From Telluria mixta (GTDB lineage: Bacteria > Pseudomonadota > Gammaproteobacteria > Burkholderiales > Burkholderiaceae_D), in contig NZ_CP119520.1 in assembly GCF_029223865.1 (NCBI RefSeq), positions 6,448,001 through 6,512,000 on the forward strand: a DNA stretch of 64,000 nucleotides, given 5' to 3'. The notes below the pieces were generated by a model. The model was given only the letters and a program-made list of their open reading frames with translations. It was not told the origin of the DNA and made no database searches. Shown piece by piece: positions 57,883-64,000 of this stretch. Position 1 is the first letter of the stretch. Each line of letters begins with the position of its first letter. The position numbers were made by a program, and so were the translations under genes.

Positions 57883-58362
57883 TCAAAGCTCCCGGTACAT
57901 GATGTGAGCGTCGACGCAGCCATGCACGATGTGATCGAACGCCTTGGGCACGGTCCCGATAACGGCAAAGCCGAGGCTTCGGTAGAGTGCGAGTGCGGGC
58001 TGATTGCTGCCGAGGACCTGGTTGAACTGCATGGCCCGAAAGCCTGCAGCCTTCGCCGACGCCATGCAGTGTTCGACCAGTGCCCGGCCAACGCCCCGGC
58101 CACGTGCGTGTTCGCCGACCAGGAAGGTAGCCGTGGCGATGTGCGAGCCGCGCCCGGGCATGGCTGGCCCATAGCGGTACATGCCAAGCACCTCCCCGTT
58201 GCCGCAGGCGAGGACGCAGCCCCTGGCCGCCAGCCATATGTGATCGATCATGTGTTCATCGATGCCGTCGATGAACGGCAGTGCGCTGCCCTCTTCGCAC
58301 ACCGATTGCAAGAGTCCAAGCATGGCACTTGCATCGTCACGTGTTGCCGGTCGCATTTCCAT
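57883..58362 (-). CDS. GNAT acetyltransferase next to the Pat-like gene
   Basis: A 159-residue GNAT protein. MEMRPATRDDASAMLGLLQ opens the fold, VGEHARGRGVGRALVEHCM is the acetyl-CoA loop, and NQPALALYRSLGFAVIG follows as in many amino-group acetyltransferases. The ATG at 58362 is taken as start. A GTG at 58380 would overlap the stop of the upstream Pat-like gene as GTGA. The two acetyltransferase genes therefore form a tight pair. The substrate is unknown. Confidence 0.87.
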   Translation of the reverse strand: MEMRPATRDDASAMLGLLQSVCEEGSALPFIDGIDEHMIDHIWLAARGCVLACGNGEVLGMYRYGPAMPGRGSHIATATFLVGEHARGRGVGRALVEHCMASAKAAGFRAMQFNQVLGSNQPALALYRSLGFAVIGTVPKAFDHIVHGCVDAHIMYREL

Positions 58363-58376
58363 ATTGTCTTTCGATC

Positions 58377-61067
58377 TCACCGCAGCTCCAGCCAGAACTT
58401 CCTCACGCCCTCGTCCTCATCGACCGGCCCGACGGTGAACCCGAGCTTGCGCACCAGGCCGATGACGGGCGCGTTCTGCGGCAGCGCCTCGCCCACGATC
58501 TCGCGCGTGCCGCGCGCGCGGCAGTACGCGATCAGCTTGTTCATCAGCATGACGCCCAGCCCCTTGCCCTTCAGGTCGGACCGCACCGTCACCGCGAATT
58601 CCGCGCTCATGTTGTCCGGGTCGGCCACGACGCGGGCAACGGCCAGCGTCTCGGGCTGGCCGTCCGGGCCGGTGCGCGTGGCGATGAAGGCCATCTCGCG
58701 GTCGTAGTCGATCTGCGTGAAGCGCGCCAGCTGCGCCGGCTGCAGCTCGCGCACGCGCACGAACATGCGGTAGCGGACGTCGTCCGGCGTGAGCGCGTTG
58801 AAGAACGCCACGTGCGCGGCGCCGTCTTCCGGGCGGATCGGCCGCAGCAGGATCGTCCCGCCCTGCCACGGCACGACTTCTTCCAGTTCGACCGGATACG
58901 GGCGGATCGCGAGCCGGTCGAGGGCGTTGCCGGCGCGGTCGGCCATCGCGATGCGCATGCGCGCGTCCAGCACGACGGCGCCGTTGGCGTCGGCCAGCAG
59001 CGGGTTGATGTCCAGCTCGACGATCTCCGGCACCTCGGCGATGAGCCGCGCCACCTGCACCAGCACGGCGGCGATCGCGTCCAGGTCCGCGGCCGGGTGG
59101 TTGCGGTAGCCGGCCAGCTGGCGCGCCACGCGCGTGCGCGAGATGAGGTCGCGCGCCAGTACCGTGTTCAGCGGCGGCAGCGCGACGGCGTGGTCGTTCA
59201 CCGCTTCCACCGCGAGGCCGCCCTGGCCGAACAGGATCACGGGCCCGAACACGGGGTCGGTGGCGGCACCCGCGATCAGTTCGTGCGCTTCCGGATTGCG
59301 CGCCATCGCCTGCACGATGAAGCCGTCCAGGCGCGCGTCCGGCCGCAGCTCCGCGAGGCGCTTCGCCATGCGTTCCGTCGCGGCGCGCACGGCTTCGGGC
59401 GTATCCAGGTCGAGCGAGACGCCGCCCACGTCCGACTTCTGCACCACGTCCGGCGACAGGATTTTCACCGCGACCGGATAGCCGATCTCCCCGGCCATCG
59501 CCACCGCCTCGTCCGGCGTCGCTGCCGCGCGCGTAGGGACGGTGGGGATGCCGTAGGCGTCCAGGATCGCCTTCGTGTCCGGATCGTCCAGCAGGTAGCG
59601 GCCCGTCCTGCGGCCCCGTTCCAGCGCCGCCCGCACGAGGTTGCGCGCGCGCTCGCGGTCCGGCTCGCCGTCGCCGACGGAGTCAGGCACTTCCATCAGC
59701 AATTGCTGGTTGCGCCGGAAGTGGACGATCTGCAGGAAGCCGTTCACCGCCGCTTCGGGCGTGCGGTAGGCCGGCATGCCCGCCTCGTACGCGATCGTGC
59801 GCGCCTCGCCCACCGATTGCAGCCCGAGCCAGCATGCGAGCACGTTGCGCGACGACGCCTTTACCAGCGGCGCCACGGCGCGCGCCACGTCGGCCGGGTC
59901 GACGACGGCGTTCGGCGCGTGGATCAGCACGACGGCGTTCGCCTGCGGGTCGTGCAGCAGCACATCGACGACGTCGCGGTAGCGCTCGGGCGGCGCGTCG
60001 CCGCGCAGGTTCAGCTCACCGGTGCCGCTCCATTCGGGCACGAGGTCGCGCAATTTCGCCACCGTCTCCGGCGCCAGTTCGGCCTGTTGACCACCGCCGT
60101 ATTGCAGCGCGTCGCTCGCCAACACGACGGGGCCGGCGCCGTTGCCGAGGAGCGCCAGCCGCTCGCCGAACAGCGGCTTCGCGCGCGCCAGCGTCTCCAC
60201 GGCCGCGAACAGCTGGTCCGTCGTGTACACGCGCAGCATGCCGGCGCGGCGGATCGCGGCGTCGTAGACGTCGTCGGGCCGCGCGAGCACGCCGGACAAA
60301 CAGGCGCCGGCCGTCGCCGCTTCCAGCGAACGCCCGGCCTTGAGCATCAGCGTCGGCTTGCTGCGGGCCGCCGCGCGCGCGGCAGACATGAACTTGCGGG
60401 CATAGCGCACGCTTTCCGCGTGCACCAGGATGGCGGACGTGCCGGGATCGCTGGCCAGGTAATCGAGCACGTCGCCGAAGTCGACGTCGGACGATTCGCC
60501 CAGCGCGAGGATCGTGGAAAAGCCGACGTTGCGCGTGCGCGCCCAATCGAGCACGCCCGCCATCAGCGCGCCCGATTCGGACACGAACGCGATCCGCCCC
60601 GCCGCCGCGCCGCCCACGGCGATGCTCGCGTTCAGGCCGATGCCGGGCGCCAGCAGGCCGGAGCTGTTCGGACCGAGGATGCGCAGCAAATACGGGTTGG
60701 CCGCATCGAGCATCGCCTGCTTGATGCTGCGGCCGCGCAGGTCGCGCGCCGTCGACACGCCGGCGCTCATCACGATGGCCGCGCGCGTCCCCAGTTCGCC
60801 GAGGCTGCGCACGATGCCGGGAATGGTGGACGGCGGCGTGCAGATGATGGCCAGGTCCGGCGCTTGCGGCAGGCGCGTCACGTCCGGCCAGACCTGCAGC
60901 CCGTCCAGCGCCTCGTACTTCGGGTTCACCGGATACAACTGGCCCCGGAAGCCCCCTTCGCGCAAATTGCGCAGCATGGTCGCGCCGACACTCCCCGGAC
61001 GCTCGGACGCGCCGACGAGCGCCACCGACTTCGGGGCAAACAGTTGCTTGAGATTACGTACGCTCAT
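58377..61067 (-). CDS. Pat-like protein: NDP-forming acyl-CoA synthetase-like domain fused to GNAT
   Basis: An 896-residue fusion. A CoA-binding domain (about 1-130, KSVALVGASERPGSVGATM), ligase-CoA-like domains and an ATP-grasp domain (about 490-700, VAVKILSPDVVQKSDVGGV) are followed by a GNAT domain (about 730-896, LKGKGLGVMLMNKLIAY). In active ADP-forming acetyl-CoA synthetases a phospho-histidine lies in an SHTGAL-type loop; here the loop reads CLSGVLAR, without histidine. This is the state of Pat/PatZ lysine acetyltransferases, which use the synthetase part to sense acyl-CoA and silence acetyl-CoA synthetase. That role is inferred from the family. Confidence 0.91.
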   Translation of the reverse strand: MSVRNLKQLFAPKSVALVGASERPGSVGATMLRNLREGGFRGQLYPVNPKYEALDGLQVWPDVTRLPQAPDLAIICTPPSTIPGIVRSLGELGTRAAIVMSAGVSTARDLRGRSIKQAMLDAANPYLLRILGPNSSGLLAPGIGLNASIAVGGAAAGRIAFVSESGALMAGVLDWARTRNVGFSTILALGESSDVDFGDVLDYLASDPGTSAILVHAESVRYARKFMSAARAAARSKPTLMLKAGRSLEAATAGACLSGVLARPDDVYDAAIRRAGMLRVYTTDQLFAAVETLARAKPLFGERLALLGNGAGPVVLASDALQYGGGQQAELAPETVAKLRDLVPEWSGTGELNLRGDAPPERYRDVVDVLLHDPQANAVVLIHAPNAVVDPADVARAVAPLVKASSRNVLACWLGLQSVGEARTIAYEAGMPAYRTPEAAVNGFLQIVHFRRNQQLLMEVPDSVGDGEPDRERARNLVRAALERGRRTGRYLLDDPDTKAILDAYGIPTVPTRAAATPDEAVAMAGEIGYPVAVKILSPDVVQKSDVGGVSLDLDTPEAVRAATERMAKRLAELRPDARLDGFIVQAMARNPEAHELIAGAATDPVFGPVILFGQGGLAVEAVNDHAVALPPLNTVLARDLISRTRVARQLAGYRNHPAADLDAIAAVLVQVARLIAEVPEIVELDINPLLADANGAVVLDARMRIAMADRAGNALDRLAIRPYPVELEEVVPWQGGTILLRPIRPEDGAAHVAFFNALTPDDVRYRMFVRVRELQPAQLARFTQIDYDREMAFIATRTGPDGQPETLAVARVVADPDNMSAEFAVTVRSDLKGKGLGVMLMNKLIAYCRARGTREIVGEALPQNAPVIGLVRKLGFTVGPVDEDEGVRKFWLELR

Positions 61068-61155
61068 CCACCCGCTCCCAGCCGTGCAAGCCGCTCCGCA
61101 TGGATTGGCTACACTTGGTTCGACATAGACAAGATGATATCAGCGCTCACACACC

Positions 61156-62106
61156 ATGACGGAAACACACGAGAAAGAAACTGGAGAAGTCAGCGGCTCG
61201 CGCAAGGTGATCTACGCGGCGATCCTCGCCAACCTGGGCATCGCCGTCGCCAAGTTCATCGTCGCCGCCATCACGGGCAGCGCCGCGATGCTGGCCGAGG
61301 GCATCCACTCCGCCGTCGACACGGGCAACGAATTCCTGCTGCTCGTCGGGGAGCGCAACAGCGCAAAGCCGCCCGACAAGCGGCACCCGTTCGGCTACGG
61401 CAAGGCCTTGTATTTCTGGGCCCTGCTGGTCGCGCTGTCCGTCTTCTCGCTGGGCGGCGGGCTCTCGATCTACCACGGCATCACCGCGCTGCGCCATCCG
61501 GAACCGCTCGAGGATCCGATGTGGAACTACGTCGTGCTGGGCGTATCGGCCTGCTTCGAAGGCTATAGCTGGAACGTGTCGCGCAAGGCGTTGAACAAGC
61601 GGCGCAAGACGGGTGCGTCGCTGTGGCAGACGGTCCACGCGAGCAAGGACGCCTCCGTGTTCACCGTGTTCATCGAAGACACGGCCGCCCTGCTGGGCCT
61701 CGCCATCGCGGCCGTCGGCATCGCGCTGGGCCAGGTGTTCGACAGCCCCTATTTCGACCCGGCCGCGTCGGTCCTGATCGGCCTCCTGCTCGTGGGCGCC
61801 GCGTTCGCCCTTGCGCGCGAGACGGGTGCGCTGCTGGTGGGCGAAGGCATCGGCACCGACGCCACGCGGCACGTGTGCGAGATCCTGCGCGACGATCCGT
61901 CCATCGAGGACGTCGGCAAGCTGCTCAGCATGCAACTGGGGCCGGACGAAGTCCTGCTGACGGCGGCCGTGCGGTTCAACCGCGGCATGCGCATCGACGA
62001 AGTGGAGGCGGCGATCGAGCGCCTGGAAAAGGCCGTGGCGGCCGTGTATCCGGCCATCCGCCACATCTATTTCGAATCGGGTGCGCTGCGCTCGGCGATG
62101 CGTTAA
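61156..62106 (+). CDS. Cation diffusion facilitator transporter
   Basis: A 316-residue inner-membrane exporter of the CDF family. There are about six helices (KVIYAAILANLGIAVAKFIV at the start), a metal site in AEGIHSAVDTGNE and a second one in VFIEDTAALLG. A cytoplasmic C-terminal domain (about 215-316) ends with HIYFESGALRSAMR. CDF proteins export zinc, iron, cobalt or manganese in exchange for protons. The HPFGYGK loop is typical. The metal cannot be set from sequence. It is divergent from the Pat-like gene. Confidence 0.93.
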   Translation: MTETHEKETGEVSGSRKVIYAAILANLGIAVAKFIVAAITGSAAMLAEGIHSAVDTGNEFLLLVGERNSAKPPDKRHPFGYGKALYFWALLVALSVFSLGGGLSIYHGITALRHPEPLEDPMWNYVVLGVSACFEGYSWNVSRKALNKRRKTGASLWQTVHASKDASVFTVFIEDTAALLGLAIAAVGIALGQVFDSPYFDPAASVLIGLLLVGAAFALARETGALLVGEGIGTDATRHVCEILRDDPSIEDVGKLLSMQLGPDEVLLTAAVRFNRGMRIDEVEAAIERLEKAVAAVYPAIRHIYFESGALRSAMR

Positions 62107-62468
62107 TCGGCCTTCACGACGGGCAGTGCCCGGAACCGCGGCGAACGGGCGCGGAACTCGCGCAGCAGGCCGTCGACGACGGCCGCTGTGTGCAGCCGCA
62201 GCACCGCCGGATCGGGATTGCGCTTTGCCACGGCGAACAGCGCGGTGCATTCGGCCAGCTGCGCCAGCGCCACCGCGACGCCGTCGCGGCCCGGCATGAC
62301 GCGCGCGCTGGAGAAGTGCGGGCGACAATGCCGATCGAGGCCGAACGAGCCTTGTACGAGGCGATCCACACCCATGTCGAAAATCACCCGGTCGATGACT
62401 TGCGCGGCCCGCTCGCCCACTTGGCGCTGGCTGCGCATAGTCCGTGTCGCGAACATCCGCCTCAACAT
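62103..62468 (-). CDS. Hypothetical protein
   Basis: A possible 121-residue soluble protein, not recognised. It converges on the CDF gene with a 4-bp overlap. The body (GERAAQVIDRVIFDMGVDRL and VALAQLAECTALFAVAKRN) looks like ordinary helical protein, not shadow sequence. The start is unsure, with ATGs at residues 1, 5 and 11, none with a strong ribosome site. It may also be a non-coding frame. Confidence 0.5.
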   Translation of the reverse strand: MLRRMFATRTMRSQRQVGERAAQVIDRVIFDMGVDRLVQGSFGLDRHCRPHFSSARVMPGRDGVAVALAQLAECTALFAVAKRNPDPAVLRLHTAAVVDGLLREFRARSPRFRALPVVKAD

Positions 62469-62588
62469 CCCGTTCCCGTTTGTTCTACTTGTAATATCAA
62501 TATGCTAGCACGTGTAGCCAGTCTTGCATCACTTATTGCACCCTGGATGCATCGAAATGCAACAGTCCATCGTGCTAGAATGCGGTCG

Positions 62589-62954
62589 ATGAACACCGTA
62601 ATGCGCGCGCTGATCGTCTGGCTGCTGTTGCTGGCCCTGCCCTTCCAGGGGCTGGCCGCGGCACGCATGCTGCCGTCCACGAGTGCGCCGGCCGCGATGA
62701 CGGTCACGCACGCCGCGCCGATGGCGAAGAGCTGCCACGAGATGATGGCCGCACCCGCGGCGGACCACGGCGATCATCAGCACAAACACCGCAGCGTCTG
62801 CGGCGACTGCTGCGTCGTCGTTGCGCTCGTGCCCGTGCCGCTGGTCCCGCCGGCGTTCGCGCCACCCTCCATCGCCATCCCGTTCGACGCCGGCCACCTG
62901 GCCAGCGCCGATCCGACCTTGCCCGAGCGCCCTCCCCGTCACCTCGTCGCCTGA
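62589..62954 (+). CDS. CopL-like exported metal-binding protein
   Basis: A 121-residue protein with a signal peptide (ALIVWLLLLALPFQGLAAARM) and a His/Cys/Met-rich middle (KSCHEMMAAPAADHGDHQHK, then VCGDCCVVV). Its size and composition resemble CopL, a small copper-responsive leader protein of xanthomonad copper operons. It precedes another Cys/His/Met-rich exported protein and a TolC-like efflux gene, which supports a copper or related metal role. An alternative start lies at 62580. Confidence 0.75.
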   Translation: MNTVMRALIVWLLLLALPFQGLAAARMLPSTSAPAAMTVTHAAPMAKSCHEMMAAPAADHGDHQHKHRSVCGDCCVVVALVPVPLVPPAFAPPSIAIPFDAGHLASADPTLPERPPRHLVA

Positions 62955-63020
62955 ACGCCCGTATCACACCGCCTGCGCCGTGCGCGGCGGTGCCATTCAC
63001 GCATTCGCAACGAGGACGAC

Positions 63021-63356
63021 ATGAAACGATCCATCCATCACTACGCCCTGGCCATCCTGCTGGGCGCCGCCGGCGCGCACGCCGCCGCACAAACCGCTTC
63101 CGCCGGCGTCGCCGATCCGCAGGCGCCAGTGCCCCGGACGCAGGCCCGGCCAATCATCGATTACCGCACCGAACCCGCGCCCGCCGCGTCCATGTCTGCG
63201 CCCATGGCGGGCCACGACCATCACGCCGGGATGGACATGGGCGGCGGAGACAAGAAAGGCATGCAGTGCATGAAAGGCGACAGCAAATGCGGCTGCTGCG
63301 CCGATATGAAGATGAAGGATGGCGGCTGCTGTTGCGACCACAAGGAGGCAAAGTGA
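63021..63356 (+). CDS. Exported Cys/His/Met-rich metal-binding protein
   Basis: A 111-residue protein with a signal peptide ending GAHAAAQT and a C-terminal half packed with possible metal ligands (GHDHHAGMDMGGGDKKGMQC, SKCGCCADMKMKDGGCCCDH). It is not a known enzyme. Methionine with cysteine and histidine points to copper or silver binding in the periplasm. GAGGACG lies before the ATG. Its stop overlaps the start of the TolC-like gene (TGATG), so both are made together. Confidence 0.85.
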   Translation: MKRSIHHYALAILLGAAGAHAAAQTASAGVADPQAPVPRTQARPIIDYRTEPAPAASMSAPMAGHDHHAGMDMGGGDKKGMQCMKGDSKCGCCADMKMKDGGCCCDHKEAK

Positions 63357-64000
63357 TGCCGCAGGCACGCTTTTGCGTACCCGCCGCCGCACTGGTCCTG
63401 CTGGCCGGCTGCGCGACGGTCACGCCGGATGGCGGCTTCGGCGACGTCGCCGCAACGACCCGGTCCCGCATCGGCACCACGCCGGAACTGGTGCGCAACG
63501 GCGCCGGGCAAGGGGCGCTGGCCGCATCGCTGCGCGACCTGCCCGTGTTCAGGGAAGGCCGTCCGCTGGACATGGACACAGCCGTGCGCATCGCCCTCGT
63601 CAACCATCCGGGCCTGCAGGCCACGTATTGGAACGTCGGCATCGCGCAGGCCGACCTCGCGCAGGCATCCCGGCCCCGCAATCCGTCGTTCGACTTCACG
63701 CGGCTCGCCGCCGGCGGCGTCCTCGAGATCGAGCGCGGCATCACGTTCGATCTCGTCGGCCTCCTGACGACGCCGCTGGCGGCCCGCATGGAGACGCGCC
63801 GCTTCGAGCAGGTGAAACGCGACGTGGGCGCCGCCATCGAACGCCACGCCCTCGAGACGCGCACGGCGTGGGTGGAGGCGGTGGCGAGCCGGCAGGCGCT
63901 CGAGTACGCGCGCCGCGTGCGGGCGTCCGCCGAAGCCGGTGCGGAACTGACGGGCCGCATGGCGAAGGCCGGCAACACGAACCAGCTCGAACTGGCGCGC
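63356..64000 (+). CDS. TolC-family outer-membrane efflux lipoprotein, 3' end outside the window
   Basis: The first 215 codons of an outer-membrane factor. The signal ends in a lipobox (VLLAGCATV), so the protein is lipid-anchored as in CusC/OprM-type factors. The first TolC repeat begins with DMDTAVRIALVNHPGLQATY and long helices follow (AAIERHALETRTAWVEAVAS and beyond). Linked to two metal-binding exported proteins, it probably forms the outer duct of a copper/silver or other metal efflux pump. Pump and adaptor genes would lie to the right. Confidence 0.88.
   Translation, partial: MPQARFCVPAAALVLLAGCATVTPDGGFGDVAATTRSRIGTTPELVRNGAGQGALAASLRDLPVFREGRPLDMDTAVRIALVNHPGLQATYWNVGIAQADLAQASRPRNPSFDFTRLAAGGVLEIERGITFDLVGLLTTPLAARMETRRFEQVKRDVGAAIERHALETRTAWVEAVASRQALEYARRVRASAEAGAELTGRMAKAGNTNQLELAR

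Overview
The window is GC-rich, densely coded DNA from a free-living Gram-negative bacterium. PEP-CTERM proteins (one of FxDxF type), a betaproteobacterial-type EF-G, a urease operon, Ku/LigD end joining and many hybrid histidine kinases together suggest an Oxalobacteraceae member close to Massilia, Telluria or Duganella. This placement is inferred from gene content; no 16S rRNA or full ribosomal operon is present. No phage, insertion sequence, CRISPR array or replication origin was seen.

Layout. 0-7.2 kb: the end of a GGDEF/EAL protein, an aldo/keto reductase translationally coupled to an EF-G gene, a secreted GH30 glycosidase behind a LacI-type operator, an ArsC-like reductase and an acyltransferase. 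7.2-13.3 kb (minus strand): urease operon ureD-ureA-GNAT-ureB-ureC-ureE-ureF-ureG-hupE/ureJ, with a sigma-54-like promoter almost touching ureD. 13.6-17 kb: a small membrane protein, a SulP transporter and a diguanylate cyclase. 17-22 kb: an SDR, ku, a small membrane protein and a three-domain ligD. 22-29.4 kb: an M28 peptidase, an Ala/Lys-rich secreted protein, a hydroxyacid dehydrogenase and a giant propeller-type sensor kinase.

29.4-36.2 kb is the most unusual part. Five identical tRNA-Arg(ACG) genes, each with its own terminator and four with a clear promoter, are interspersed with unrelated genes: a GNAT, an SPFH/ribbon-helix-helix pair, a PEP-CTERM protein behind a strong sigma-54 promoter, and a secreted subtilase. 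The subtilase leader carries what reads as a c-di-GMP-I (GEMM) riboswitch.

36.2-52 kb is a signalling block. It holds a YfiR-like periplasmic protein coupled to a membrane hybrid kinase, a receiver protein, a large PAS/GAF hybrid kinase, a REC-GGDEF protein, a REC-kinase-REC protein and a small kinase with a HisKA_3-type H-box. A TonB-dependent receptor, a hemerythrin and two uncharacterised proteins lie among them. 52-64 kb: a type II NADH dehydrogenase, small envelope proteins, a TPP riboswitch with a 12-codon leader ORF ahead of a lone DadA-like oxidoreductase, an RhlE-type helicase, a Pat-like acyl-CoA-synthetase/acetyltransferase fusion, a cation diffusion facilitator, and the start of a probable copper-handling operon that runs off the right edge.

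Recurring themes are c-di-GMP (three GGDEF proteins, one of them with EAL, a YfiR homologue and a c-di-GMP riboswitch) and RNA-level control (two riboswitches and one orphan terminator that may end a small RNA).
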